Below, one piece after another: positions 35,194 through 44,827 of a stretch of 64,000 bases of DNA. How positions within the stretch are numbered: position 1 is the stretch's first letter; every line of letters starts with the position of its first letter. Where the stretch lies: contig JACPQC010000011.1 of assembly GCA_016190695.1 (NCBI GenBank), positions 1 to 64,000 on the forward strand. The letters run 5' to 3'. A program made the translations under genes and the position numbers. This stretch comes from Chloroflexota bacterium. Lineage in GTDB: Bacteria; Chloroflexota; Dehalococcoidia; Dehalococcoidales; RBG-16-60-22. Below the pieces are notes generated by a model. It was given only the letters and a program-made list of their open reading frames with translations. It made no database searches and was not told the DNA's origin.

Positions 35194-35421
35194 TGCTACC
35201 TCCTCCGGCTTTGCCCTCTTGTTTCCATCCCTGGTAAATGACCGCCCCCCCCAGCAGGCAAGTCTCAATGCCATTTTAATTATGGCGGGCGGGGACAGAT
35301 TGCTCAATCCGTATATCGGTCTAGCCTGCCATCCGTAAAGTTACTTAGTTGGCGTTAAAGTTGAGGTACATGTGGCTCCCCGCGTGCAGGTATGTGGCCT
35401 TTTGTCCGTCCTGAAATCTGT

Positions 35422-35450
35422 TAGACATTTCCCCTACCCTCATGTATACT
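35422..35450 (+). promoter_or_regulatory. predicted promoter of the MoxR/DUF58 operon
   Basis: TAGACA (35422-35427), 17-bp spacer, TATACT (35445-35450), 5/6 in each box. The predicted start near 35457 lies after the upstream in-frame ATG (35372), which supports GTG 35483 as the first start codon. Confidence 0.65.
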
Positions 35451-35482
35451 GGTTTGGTAGCCAGGGGGAGAGGGGACGCAGG

Positions 35483-36226
35483 GTGCAAACCAGAAATGCT
35501 TACACCTGGACTGGCCTGAGCTTACTGGTCACGGGTGGCGTAACGGCGACATCGGCCTTTTTTCTGTTCCACATCGTCTGGGTGACCGCCTTCGGCCTCA
35601 GCATGGTCATACTGGGGGCTATCATGCTGGCGCTGGGCCGGACAATTCCCAGGCTGCCACCGGAGGTATGCAGTCTCCTCCTTGAGACAGGCATTGACAA
35701 TATCGCCGCCCTGGTGGAGGAGCTGGGCATCAGGACCAAGGCCATCTATTTGCCCTCATCGCTCACCGCAGGGGGCCGTCCCCAGGCGCTCATCCCACTC
35801 CAGGCCCACCCCACGCCACCCTCGATAAAACAAGCCCTGCCCCAGCGGCTGATAGTCAGGTACGGGGACAGCCCGGATGACATCGGCCTGATGCTGTCCA
35901 CCGTCGGCAGCACCGCCATCGGCATGCTGGAGGCGGCACCCGGCCCGGCCCTGCCCGAGCTGGAAACCGCCCTGAACTCCCTCCTGGCCGGCACCCTGGG
36001 AGTAGCCGACAAGGTCAGCCTGTCACAACAGGACAACCGCGTAACCGCCCTCATTCGTAATCCTCGCATTGAGAGGCAGGCCATCTGGTCACATTACTCG
36101 CTGGGGGGGCCGCTGACAGCGATCATCGCTACAGTGACCGCCGAGGCATGGAACCGGCCTGTAATCGCCGTAAACGAGGAACAACGCGGGGCGGAATACA
36201 TGATCGAGCTTGAGACCACGCCATGA
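35483..36226 (+). CDS. uncharacterised membrane-anchored protein, first gene of MoxR/DUF58 operon
   Basis: A 247-aa protein with two N-terminal membrane helices (about residues 9-31 and 33-53) and a soluble domain of about 190 residues. I do not recognise the domain. It contains EELGIRTKAIYLPSSL and a closing IATVTAEAWNRPVIAVNEEQ. GTG 35483 with GGGGA upstream is chosen because the promoter lies after the earlier ATG. It overlaps the next gene by 4 bp. Its context with MoxR and DUF58 proteins suggests a role in an envelope assembly or stress complex. Confidence 0.7.
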   Translation: MQTRNAYTWTGLSLLVTGGVTATSAFFLFHIVWVTAFGLSMVILGAIMLALGRTIPRLPPEVCSLLLETGIDNIAALVEELGIRTKAIYLPSSLTAGGRPQALIPLQAHPTPPSIKQALPQRLIVRYGDSPDDIGLMLSTVGSTAIGMLEAAPGPALPELETALNSLLAGTLGVADKVSLSQQDNRVTALIRNPRIERQAIWSHYSLGGPLTAIIATVTAEAWNRPVIAVNEEQRGAEYMIELETTP

Positions 36227-36477
36227 AGCTGTACAATAACTACATCATCACCGTGGCGCTATTGCTCTTGCTCAGCACCGTAGTGCTGGTCATCCTGGGA
36301 CAGAGGAAGCTTGACATCTACTATTCGGTCTACATCATAGCGGCCTTCGTCGCCACCGAGCTGTACGTATACTTCGGCTTCAAAGCCCGCCGCGGCCTGA
36401 CCCTGGTCAGCATTTTTCTGTCTATCGGACTGGCCTTCATGGTGACTGTCAGGGTCATCCGCATGCTGATGCAATAA
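36223..36477 (+). CDS. small three-helix membrane protein
   Basis: An 84-aa protein made almost wholly of three hydrophobic helices (about residues 6-24, 31-50 and 56-80). It starts within the stop of the previous gene (ATGA overlap), which argues strongly that it is translated. No family is recognised. It lies 24 bp before the large DUF4129 gene and probably belongs to the same membrane complex. Confidence 0.7.
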   Translation: MKLYNNYIITVALLLLLSTVVLVILGQRKLDIYYSVYIIAAFVATELYVYFGFKARRGLTLVSIFLSIGLAFMVTVRVIRMLMQ

Positions 36478-36501
36478 ATGGCCCACCGGCTTTAACGGAC
36501 T

Positions 36502-38451
36502 ATGAAGAAGTTAGCCTTTGTACTTTGCGCCATAACCCTGCTGGCAGCCTTCTTGCCGCGCCTGACCACCGCCCAACCGGAGCGCGTGCCCCATGAGGAC
36601 CCGGCCATGTCCCAGGACGTCCTGGACAGCGTCTCTTTGATGCTGTTCTACGTGGGCGTTTTCAACGCAGCGGCGGGCAGCCAGTACCAGGACGCCCAGG
36701 CAATGCTCAACGAGGTCAAGCACGCCACCTTGCCAGCCGACCTGCGGTTTATCATCGACCGCTACAATGATTTTTCCTCGCTTCTTTTTGCCAGGCTTGA
36801 TTACATCGAGGACTTGCTGAACGAGACCTCGACTCTGCTGGAGCGCAACCAGGCGGAAGGCGCCAGGCAGAAGCTCGATGCCGCCCAGGCTGCCATCACC
36901 GAGGTCAAGGAAATGATACAGGAGATGGAAGCCACCACCACAACCATCATCAGGAACCTGGGGGTACTGGCCCCCTTCGCCACCGCCCGGATGAAAGAAG
37001 CCTATGACCGGCTCAGTGATGCCCTGGAGAGGATAAAGAACCTCATCGCCAGGCTGGAACAGATGTGGCGCACCCTGAGAGAAAAGTACGCCTCCCGGTT
37101 CCTGCAATTGACGCCCACCGAGCTGAGCCTGAACGTCACGCCGGCCTCGGCCTTTGTCGGGGACGAGGTGGTCGCCCGCGGACGGCTCACCAGCGGCGGC
37201 GTCCCCTTGCCGGGGAGAAGCATCACCGTCTACCGTGACAATACCCCGGTGCCCATCACCACCGATGCCGACGGCTCATTTTCGGCAGGGATAACCTTGC
37301 CTTACACCTATGTTTCTTCCGCTTCCTTCCAGGCCAGCTACATGCCGTCAGGCCCTGATGTACGGACCTTCATGGCCAGTCAAAGCAGGGAGGTCACCAT
37401 TTCCGTGTTATTCTACCTGACCGACCTCCAGAGCTCAGCGCCGGGCACGGCCTACCCGGGCAGACCGTTCACCGTCAGCGGCCGCGTTGCTTCGGTCGGC
37501 GATATCGACCGTACCTTGAGGGTGTACCTGGACAACACCCGGATGGAGGAGGCCGTTGTCAAAGGGAATTTCTCGTTCACCGTGGTCCCGCCGCCCCAAA
37601 CTCCGGTCGGGGGTCACCGGCTCATGGTGCAGATCGACTCTTCCGGCCGTCATATCGGGGCATCGAACATACTGCCGATGGTCATCGACAAGCTCCAGGC
37701 GCAGGCAGATGTCGAGACGCCCGGGGTTGTGGTGCTGCCGGGGGGGGTGAAGATAAAGGGGCGGGTCTATTACCGGGAGACACCCCTGCAGGACGCCCTG
37801 GTCACTGTCAGCTTCAAGAACTATGTTAGTTCGGTGAGGACGTCTGCGGATGGCCGCTTCGAGGCATCCCTGGACCCGCCGATAGACCTCTCGCTGGTCG
37901 GCCCGCAGCGGTTGAGCATAGCCATCGAGCCGGACCAGCCCTGGTATGCCGGGCTGCAGATGCAGAGACAGACCTATACCGTAAGCTCGACCAACCTGGG
38001 GCTGATGCTCATCGCCTTTTTGTCCCTGGGTCTGCTCGCCCGCCGCATGGGCCACCATAGAACGCCTGTCACTGAAGAAGAGGTAAGCCCAGCCCCAGCC
38101 CGCATATCCACAGATGATACGAGAGCAGCGCCGGAACCGCCAGCGCCGCTCCCTTCGTTGCCGGTGTTCAGACCTGACCTCACCGGCGCGAACGGCCGGA
38201 TCGTCGCGGCTTACGTTGAAGCGCTCCGCGCCATTATCGGGGCGACCGGCATGGGCATGGCGCCGCACCTGACCCTGAGAGAATACCTCAAGATGATAGC
38301 GCCGGTCATTCCGGACAGCAAAGTCTTCGGCGAACTGACCAGGCTGGCAGAGTTTTCCCTGTATTCAGGGCGCTCCCAAAACAATGAGGCGGCCGCACGG
38401 GCGGAACAGCTTGCCATTGCGGTCAAGGAGGGCTTCCGTGGAGCTGCGTAA
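36502..38451 (+). CDS. exported Ig-like/DUF4129 membrane protein
   Basis: A 649-aa protein. It has a signal peptide (1-24), a helical region (about 30-200, coiled-coil-like RLEQMWRTLREKY) and three beta-rich Ig/carboxypeptidase-regulatory-like domains (about 205-300, 305-395, 400-490). The markers of these domains are GDEVVARGRLTSGGVPLPG, GRPFTVSGRVASVGD and GGVKIKGRVYYRETPLQDA. A membrane helix (about 500-515) and a proline-rich cytoplasmic linker precede a DUF4129 domain (about 570-649, IVAAYVEALRAI and LTLREYLKMIAP). DUF4129 proteins usually sit in MoxR/DUF58/DUF4350 clusters, as here. The extra Ig-like domains would project outside the cell. Confidence 0.8.
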   Translation: MKKLAFVLCAITLLAAFLPRLTTAQPERVPHEDPAMSQDVLDSVSLMLFYVGVFNAAAGSQYQDAQAMLNEVKHATLPADLRFIIDRYNDFSSLLFARLDYIEDLLNETSTLLERNQAEGARQKLDAAQAAITEVKEMIQEMEATTTTIIRNLGVLAPFATARMKEAYDRLSDALERIKNLIARLEQMWRTLREKYASRFLQLTPTELSLNVTPASAFVGDEVVARGRLTSGGVPLPGRSITVYRDNTPVPITTDADGSFSAGITLPYTYVSSASFQASYMPSGPDVRTFMASQSREVTISVLFYLTDLQSSAPGTAYPGRPFTVSGRVASVGDIDRTLRVYLDNTRMEEAVVKGNFSFTVVPPPQTPVGGHRLMVQIDSSGRHIGASNILPMVIDKLQAQADVETPGVVVLPGGVKIKGRVYYRETPLQDALVTVSFKNYVSSVRTSADGRFEASLDPPIDLSLVGPQRLSIAIEPDQPWYAGLQMQRQTYTVSSTNLGLMLIAFLSLGLLARRMGHHRTPVTEEEVSPAPARISTDDTRAAPEPPAPLPSLPVFRPDLTGANGRIVAAYVEALRAIIGATGMGMAPHLTLREYLKMIAPVIPDSKVFGELTRLAEFSLYSGRSQNNEAAARAEQLAIAVKEGFRGAA

Positions 38452-39334
38452 GTTCCTGGCCCTGTTGAGCCTGTCCCTGCTCGCCGTGCTGATGGTGGCA
38501 GCGTGGTTCTTCCCCCTGGACGAGGACTTCCGGGTGGAAAACCCGTTCTGGAATGGGGCTATGAGCGCCAGCAAGACCGGGACAATACTGCCGCTAAACT
38601 CGCTGGACGGACTGGCCGGGCTGCCCCGGAACGCCGGACTGCTGCTGGTGCCTTACATGGACTTCACCACCGGAGAGCTTGACGCCCTGGCCGGTTTCAT
38701 TGAGAAAGGGGGCACCCTGCTGCTGGCCGATGATTACGGCTATGGAAACAGGGTGCTGGAGCACCTGGGACTGAGCGCCAGGTTCTCTGGAAAGGCCCTC
38801 CTTGATCCGCTGGCCAACTACAGGAACAAGTGGTTTCCCAGGATATTCAACTTCCGGTCCGACTCCCTCGCCGCCGGGACCAGCGGCCTGGTCTTAAACC
38901 ACGCTACTTACCTGGAAAGCGTCACTCCGGATGAAACCGTGGCCCGGTCTTCGCTGTTCAGCTTCGCCGACCTTAACGGCATCGGGGAATGGGAAGCCGG
39001 CGAGCCCACCGGCCCGTTGCCGGTTGTTTCGCGCCACAACCTGGGGCAGGGCGGGATAATACTCCTGGCCGACCCCAGCATAGTGATAAACAGCATGGAG
39101 GGCATGGAGGACAACCGTGATTTTATTCAGAACGTCGCCGCCACCGTATCTGCCTTTTATATTGACCAGTCACATCTGCCGCCTTCAAACCTGCACCAGA
39201 CCAAGAGCCTGTTGGCCAGCCTCCGGAATATCATGGTCACGCCCCTGGGCACGCTGGGACTGGTCATGGCGGCGCTGGCGATAACGCTTGCACCGATATG
39301 GTACGAAAGGAGACAAGATGACATCAGCGGATAG
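38438..39334 (+). CDS. DUF4350 membrane protein
   Basis: A 298-aa protein with an N-terminal membrane helix, an extracytoplasmic domain and a C-terminal helix (LGTLGLVMAALAITLAPIW). The domain has the GATase-like DUF4350 features AGLLLVPYMDFTTGELDALAGFIEKGGTLLLAD and GQGGIILLADPSIV. GTG 38438 with AAGGAGGG 7 nt upstream is the start; it overlaps the previous gene by 14 bp. DUF4350 proteins are part of MoxR/DUF58 clusters of unknown exact function. Confidence 0.82.
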   Translation: MELRKFLALLSLSLLAVLMVAAWFFPLDEDFRVENPFWNGAMSASKTGTILPLNSLDGLAGLPRNAGLLLVPYMDFTTGELDALAGFIEKGGTLLLADDYGYGNRVLEHLGLSARFSGKALLDPLANYRNKWFPRIFNFRSDSLAAGTSGLVLNHATYLESVTPDETVARSSLFSFADLNGIGEWEAGEPTGPLPVVSRHNLGQGGIILLADPSIVINSMEGMEDNRDFIQNVAATVSAFYIDQSHLPPSNLHQTKSLLASLRNIMVTPLGTLGLVMAALAITLAPIWYERRQDDISG

Positions 39335-40268
39335 ACTGCGTGAGATATCAGGCGAGATAATCGCCGAGATATCAAAAACGGTAGTGGGCAAAGATGAGAT
39401 AAAGGAACTGCTGCTGATAGCGCTGCTGAGCGGGGGGCATGTGCTCATCGAGGGACTGCCCGGCACAGGCAAGACCACCGTCGCCCGCACCTTTGCCCGG
39501 ACCATAGGCGGGGAGTTCAAGAGGATACAGGGCACCCCGGACATGCTCCCCGCCGATATACTCGGTTTCTACCTCTACCGCCCTGAAGGCACATCCACCT
39601 TCATGCCCGGCCCCATCTTCGCCAACGTGCTCATGGCGGACGAGCTGAACCGCACCGCCCCGCGCACCCAGGCCGCCCTGCTGGAGGCCATGCAGGAACA
39701 CCAGGTCACCATCGAGCGTGAGACGCACATGCTGGACCACCCATTCGTGGTCGTCGCCAGCCAGGTACCCTACGGCGGTACGGGCACCTCGCCGCTGAGC
39801 GAGGTGCAGATAGACCGCTTCATGTTCCGGGTATGGAGCGGCTTCCCCAGCCCGGAAGAGGAGGCCGACGTCCTCAAGAATATCGACGATATCTCTGAAC
39901 CCCACGTCGCCACCATAGCCAGCATCGATGACATTGTGCAGATACATGAAGAGGTGAAAAAGGTACATGTTGCCGACGCCCTTCGCCGGTACATCGTGGA
40001 GGTAGTGAACCGGCTGCGCAACCATCCAGATGTGATGGTCGGCCCCAGCCCCAGGGGGAGCATCGCCCTGTTCCGGGGCGCCCGGGGCAAGGCCTTCATC
40101 GAGGGGAGGGATTACATCCTCCCGGACGACATCAAGGACCTGCTGTTGCCCGCCCTGGCCCACCGAATCCGGGTCAGCGCCGAAGCCGAGATGGAGAACG
40201 TCACCGCCCAGGCGATAGTAGAGAAGATAGCCACCGAGGTGCCCGTGCCTACGGTAGAACATGGATAG
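39318..40268 (+). CDS. MoxR family AAA+ ATPase
   Basis: A 316-aa AAA+ ATPase that acts as a chaperone-like remodeller, usually with a DUF58 or VWA partner. Walker A is EGLPGTGKTT, Walker B is LMADELNRTAP, and sensor-type segments are FVVVASQVPYGGTG and PLSEVQIDRFMF. The C-terminal lid is complete. ATG 39318 with AAGGAG upstream is preferred over ATG 39288. It overlaps the DUF4350 gene by 17 bp and the DUF58 gene by 8 bp, which indicates tight translational coupling. Confidence 0.94.
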   Translation: MTSADRLREISGEIIAEISKTVVGKDEIKELLLIALLSGGHVLIEGLPGTGKTTVARTFARTIGGEFKRIQGTPDMLPADILGFYLYRPEGTSTFMPGPIFANVLMADELNRTAPRTQAALLEAMQEHQVTIERETHMLDHPFVVVASQVPYGGTGTSPLSEVQIDRFMFRVWSGFPSPEEEADVLKNIDDISEPHVATIASIDDIVQIHEEVKKVHVADALRRYIVEVVNRLRNHPDVMVGPSPRGSIALFRGARGKAFIEGRDYILPDDIKDLLLPALAHRIRVSAEAEMENVTAQAIVEKIATEVPVPTVEHG

Positions 40269-41838
40269 GCTTTCCTGGCGCAACCTAGCCCGAATATATG
40301 CGCTCCTGTTGCTGCTGGCAGCGGCGATGATGGCGGCGCCGCCCCACTCCTTTGCCGCCCTTGCCCTGCTCCTGGTGGTGCTGTACACGTGGGTGCGCCC
40401 GGCGGCAGCGCGTCTCAATGTGGTCTTCAGCGTGGCCGCCGTCTTCCTGGCGCCCCTGGTCTCGATGCCGCTGTTCCGGTATGCCTCTGACGCCGGCCCG
40501 GCACTTCAGATCATGGGGTCGGTAACGGCGCTTCCACTGCTTTACCTGCTGGACTGTAGCCTGAGAGAGCGCGCCCGCCAGGCCAAATTCATGGCGGTCA
40601 AGAAAGATGGACGGTATATATCTCCGGACGGCAAGGCCCTGTTCACCGCGATCTTCGTCATGGTGCTGGTCTCGCTGTCCCTGGGCGAAGTCACCCTGCT
40701 GGCCACCACCGCTGTCCTGGGACTGTACCTGGGTATAGCGCTGGCGCAGGCGGCGCTGGCCATACCCCGGCTGAGCCTGGGCGTCGATACCGTCTGGAAA
40801 CGCATAGTCGCCGGAAGCGTCCTCAACCTGTCTCTGCCGGTGTCCAAACGGGGGACGGCGCCGATGCTGGTAAGGATAGACCCCGGCCAGCTATGGAACC
40901 AGGTCAGGCCGGAGCAGTTTGTTCTTGACGGGGACAGTGTGGAGCTGGCGCTGACGATTGTCCCCCTGCTCGCTGGCCCGGCGCGTCCCAATCTCAGGGC
41001 CTCTGTCCTGGGACCGCGGGGACTGGTCCAAGTCGACCAGACCCTTGAGCCGGTGGACCTGCACGTTATCCCCAGGGCGAAGTACGCCAGGTGGCTGGCC
41101 ATGAAGTACCTGGGCCACACCGGGGCAGGAAGCTCGGCTACCGCACTGTCGCTGTTGCACGCCACGTCATCACCCAGGAGAGGCATTGAATATTACGAGA
41201 GCCGCCACTATCAGCCCGGGGACCAGCAGAGGAACATAGACTGGAAGCACACCATGAAGCTGCTCCGTCTCATCGTCAAGCAGTTCATCCAGGCCGGCGA
41301 GCAGACCGCTGTTATAGCCGTTAACCTGGCCGTGTCCGACGCGGAAGAAGCTGATAAACTGGCCTTTAACCTGATAACGGCATCGCTAACGCTGGCCGAA
41401 GAGAACATCCCCACTGCCCTGGTCGCCTACAACCACCGGGAGGTAAAGCTCTCCATCCCGCTTTCCCCTCCCACAGAGGTGCTGGAGCAGACGCTCTCGC
41501 TGGTGAAAGATATCGTCCTGGCGCCGTGCGACCAGCGCTACCTGGAAGCGCCGGACATTCACAGGCTGAGGCTGAACATGGCCCGCCTCAGAAAGGCCAG
41601 TTCCGGGCCGGCCCAGCGGCTGTATAACCTGCTGGACTTCGAGTACCGGGCCCTGGAAAAGGCGGCCCGGAACCACCCGGCGACCACCGCCCTGTCCCTG
41701 GCCACGGAGCGCATCCAACCCCCGGCGCTGATAGTGATGATATCCCAGTTCAATCATGATGCCGAGGCGCTGCTTGTGATTGGCGAGAGGCTTAACCGGC
41801 GTCATTTCACCAGCATCAGGCTGGAGAGTCCCCGGTAG
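40261..41838 (+). CDS. DUF58 domain protein
   Basis: A 525-aa protein with several N-terminal hydrophobic helices (about residues 12-170), then a beta-rich segment, then a DUF58 domain. The domain is defined by RGIEYYESRHYQPGDQQRNIDWK (split around residues 315-337) and continues into a VWA-like fold. DUF58 proteins are the usual clients or partners of MoxR ATPases. It is the last gene of the operon and ends 2 bp from the convergent glmS stop. Confidence 0.9.
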   Translation: MDRLSWRNLARIYALLLLLAAAMMAAPPHSFAALALLLVVLYTWVRPAAARLNVVFSVAAVFLAPLVSMPLFRYASDAGPALQIMGSVTALPLLYLLDCSLRERARQAKFMAVKKDGRYISPDGKALFTAIFVMVLVSLSLGEVTLLATTAVLGLYLGIALAQAALAIPRLSLGVDTVWKRIVAGSVLNLSLPVSKRGTAPMLVRIDPGQLWNQVRPEQFVLDGDSVELALTIVPLLAGPARPNLRASVLGPRGLVQVDQTLEPVDLHVIPRAKYARWLAMKYLGHTGAGSSATALSLLHATSSPRRGIEYYESRHYQPGDQQRNIDWKHTMKLLRLIVKQFIQAGEQTAVIAVNLAVSDAEEADKLAFNLITASLTLAEENIPTALVAYNHREVKLSIPLSPPTEVLEQTLSLVKDIVLAPCDQRYLEAPDIHRLRLNMARLRKASSGPAQRLYNLLDFEYRALEKAARNHPATTALSLATERIQPPALIVMISQFNHDAEALLVIGERLNRRHFTSIRLESPR

Positions 41839-41840
41839 GG

Positions 41841-43625
41841 CTACTCCACCGTTACGCTTTTGGCCAGGTTGCGCGGGAAATCGATGGGGCAGCCGCGCTC
41901 CCTAGCGGCATAGTAAGCCAGCAACTGGAGCGCTACGGTGTTGATCACCGGCGAAAATACCTGGTTGACCCGCGGCACGATGATGGCGGAGTCCGCGATT
42001 TCGCCGGCGGCTTCGTTTCCTTCTTCAACTACGGCTATGAGGGGAGACTTCCTGGCCCTGATCTCCTTGATGCTGGTGAGCATGGCCTCGCCGGTATGGT
42101 CACTGGCCAGGATAGCCACTACCGGCGCTTCGGCGCCCAGCAGGGCGAACGGGCCGTGCTTCAGTTCCCCGGCGGCGTAGCCTTCGGCGTGGATGTAGGA
42201 GACCTCCTTGAGCTTCAACGCCCCCTCGAGGGCTACCGGATAGTTGGCCCCCCGCCCGATAAAAAAGACGTCATTGAACCGAGCCAGGCGCCGGGCGTGT
42301 TCACGGATGGCCGCCTCGTTGTCCAGCACCTCCTGCACCCGGGCGGGTAGCTGCCTCAGTTCCATGATCAGCTCGTCCAGCGTTCTCAGGTCAACCCTGG
42401 CGTGGGGGAGTGCCATCCAGTAAAGGGCTACGAGCTGAGAGATAAAGCTCTTGGTGGCGGCCACGCTTATCTCCGGGCCGGCCCTGGTGTAGATGACATG
42501 GTCGGCGATGCGGCTGGCAGTGCTGCCTACCACGTTGGTAATGGCCAGCACCTGGCAACCCGCCTCCTTCAACTTCTTCATGGTCTTGAGGGCGTCGGCA
42601 GTCTCGCCTGACTGGGTGATGACCAGGGCGTTGCTGCCCGGCGGGACCTGGCCGCAGTAATTGAACTCCGAGGCCAACTCCACCTTTACCGGCACCCTGA
42701 CCAGTTGTTCGATGATATACTTGCCGATCAGGGCGGCATGGTATGACGTCCCGCAGGCGGCGATGAGCATGTTCTCCAAGCCGCCCTCGCCGGAGGGGAT
42801 CACTTCGGCGGCAAGCCCGTCTGCGGAGATATATTCCCTGAGGGTATCCCGTATGACCCTGGGCTGCTCGTGAATCTCCTTGAGCATGAAATGCTCGTAG
42901 CCTGACTTCTGCGCGTCAGCCACGCTCCACTGTATCAGGTGCTCGGCCCGGTCGATCCTCGCCCCGTTTTCCCTGACACGCACTCCGTCTGCGGTGACCA
43001 GGGCGATATCGCCATCCTCCAGGTAGACCACCCGGCTGGTGTAGTCCAGGATGGCGGGCACGTCCGAGGCGACAAAGTTCTCCCGGTCGCCGATGCCGAT
43101 AATGAGCGGGCTATCCTTCCTGGCGACGACCAGTTTGGCCTCGCCGGCCACCACGGCAATGATGGCGTAGGAGCCTTCGATGTCGGCGAGTGAGCGTTCC
43201 ACCGCCTCCTCCAGGTCGCCCTGGTAGTAGCTCTCAATGAGGTGAGGGAGCACCTCGGTGTCCGTCTCCGAGGCAAAGACATGACCCGTGCTGATGAGCT
43301 TGTCCTTCAGGCGCTGGAAATTGCTTATCACCCCGTTGTGCACCACCGCTATCCGGCCGGTACAGTCGCAGTGGGGATGGGCGTTGGCCCGGGACGGCTC
43401 GCCATGAGTGGCCCAGCGGGTATGGCCGATGCCGGCGAGGCCGGCGATAGGGGGCAAAGCCTTCTCCAGAGCCTTGACCCGCACCTCGTCCTTGCATACC
43501 TGTATGCTATCGCCGAGCAGGGCAATGCCGCAGGAGTCGTAGCCGCGGTATTCGAGCTTGCTCAAACAGTTGAACAGTACCGGCTGCGCCTGCCGCCGAC
43601 CAATATAACCGACTATGCCGCACAT
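41841..43625 (-). CDS. glmS: glutamine-fructose-6-phosphate aminotransferase
   Basis: A 594-aa enzyme that makes glucosamine-6-phosphate. The N-terminal Ntn glutaminase begins MCGIVGYIGRR with Cys2 as nucleophile, and has RWATHGEPSRANAHPH. Two SIS isomerase domains follow, with CGTSYHAALIGKY and TQSGETADAL, and the protein ends LAKSVTVE as usual. It is the last gene of a four-gene UDP-GlcNAc operon. No GlmS ribozyme is expected, since the gene is internal to the operon. Confidence 0.97.
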   Translation of the reverse strand: MCGIVGYIGRRQAQPVLFNCLSKLEYRGYDSCGIALLGDSIQVCKDEVRVKALEKALPPIAGLAGIGHTRWATHGEPSRANAHPHCDCTGRIAVVHNGVISNFQRLKDKLISTGHVFASETDTEVLPHLIESYYQGDLEEAVERSLADIEGSYAIIAVVAGEAKLVVARKDSPLIIGIGDRENFVASDVPAILDYTSRVVYLEDGDIALVTADGVRVRENGARIDRAEHLIQWSVADAQKSGYEHFMLKEIHEQPRVIRDTLREYISADGLAAEVIPSGEGGLENMLIAACGTSYHAALIGKYIIEQLVRVPVKVELASEFNYCGQVPPGSNALVITQSGETADALKTMKKLKEAGCQVLAITNVVGSTASRIADHVIYTRAGPEISVAATKSFISQLVALYWMALPHARVDLRTLDELIMELRQLPARVQEVLDNEAAIREHARRLARFNDVFFIGRGANYPVALEGALKLKEVSYIHAEGYAAGELKHGPFALLGAEAPVVAILASDHTGEAMLTSIKEIRARKSPLIAVVEEGNEAAGEIADSAIIVPRVNQVFSPVINTVALQLLAYYAARERGCPIDFPRNLAKSVTVE

Positions 43626-43645
43626 AGGCGGGAAACCTCCCCGGG

Positions 43646-44827
43646 CTAGACTACCAGGCTTTTGTCCGGGAGCCGCCCGGCAACCAGCTTGAGCGCCTGG
43701 ACCTGGCAGTTGTTGCCCAGGATAGCGCCGGGCTGGGCGACCACGCTGTTGCCCAGGTTGCAGCCTTCGCCCAGCATTGCCCCTAAATTGACCTGGTGGT
43801 ATTCGCCGTTCACTTTTACCTCTGCCTGGCCGGTGCAGGCGGTGAAATGACCCTTGATAACGCAGCCCCGGCCGATAACAGAGTCCTGTATGATGCAGCC
43901 CGGGCCGATGTTCACATCGTTGCCGATGACGCTGTTCTGGAGCGCCGTGAAGGCGGACACGGTAACATTGTCACCAATGCTGGTGGCGGGCAGGATGCAG
44001 GCGTTCGGGCCGATATCGCAGCCGCTCCCGATAACCACCGGGCCAACGATGGTCGAATTAGCCCGGATGACCGTGTCCTGGCCGACGGTCACCCGCCCGC
44101 GCAGCGACACGCCGGACTCGATAACGCCGCCGAGGCCAAGCGGGACGCGGCGAATGACCGCCTCGTTCAGGCTGAGAATATCCCAGGGATAGACCACGTC
44201 CAGCCTTACGCCGGTGGTCTCAACCGCGAGAATATTCCTGCCGCTGGAGATCATATTGTTAAGGGCGTCCGGGATATCAAGGACTTCAGCGGCGAAGTCG
44301 AACACTTCCCTGGAAAAGGCGTAAATGCCGGTGTTGGCGATGTTGGTCTCGGCCACTTTGGGCTTTTCCACGATGGACTTGACCATCCCGCGCTCATCAA
44401 TGGAGACCACCCCGTACCTCACCGGGTCGGGGACCTTCTTGACCAGGACGGCCGGCGGCGCGGTCTCGATGAACCGGGCCACCGTATCGGCCTCTATCAG
44501 CTTGTCCCCGGACATGACCAGGAACTCGTCGGCGGCAACCTCCCTGGCCTGCAACAGGGCGTGGGCGGTACCAAGTTGTTCCGCCTGGGTCACGTAAGTT
44601 ATGTTAACTCCGAGCTGTTCCCCGGAGCCGATGTGGTCGAAGACCTGCTCCTTTCTGTAGCCCACCACCAGGACGATGTCCAGGACGCCGTTTTGCGCCA
44701 GCGCTTCGATGACATACTGCAGGATGGGTTTGTGGGCGATGGATATCATCGCCTTGGGCCGGTTGACCGTAAAGGGTCTCAGCCTGCGTCCCTCGCCCGC
44801 CGCCAGTATTATCGCCTGCTTCACCAT
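43646..44827 (-). CDS. GlmU-like sugar-1-phosphate nucleotidylyltransferase/acyltransferase (B)
   Basis: A 393-aa two-domain protein. The N-terminal nucleotidyltransferase has LAAGEGRRLRPFTVNRPKAMISI and VMSGDKLI. A left-handed beta-helix follows (about 235-390), with hexapeptide repeats such as VIGSGCDIGPNACI and NVNIGPGCIIQD. The order suits the archaeal-type GlmU that makes UDP-GlcNAc. Its start overlaps the stop of its paralogue by one base. Which of the two acts on GlcN-1-P is not evident. Confidence 0.88.
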   Translation of the reverse strand: MVKQAIILAAGEGRRLRPFTVNRPKAMISIAHKPILQYVIEALAQNGVLDIVLVVGYRKEQVFDHIGSGEQLGVNITYVTQAEQLGTAHALLQAREVAADEFLVMSGDKLIEADTVARFIETAPPAVLVKKVPDPVRYGVVSIDERGMVKSIVEKPKVAETNIANTGIYAFSREVFDFAAEVLDIPDALNNMISSGRNILAVETTGVRLDVVYPWDILSLNEAVIRRVPLGLGGVIESGVSLRGRVTVGQDTVIRANSTIVGPVVIGSGCDIGPNACILPATSIGDNVTVSAFTALQNSVIGNDVNIGPGCIIQDSVIGRGCVIKGHFTACTGQAEVKVNGEYHQVNLGAMLGEGCNLGNSVVAQPGAILGNNCQVQALKLVAGRLPDKSLVV

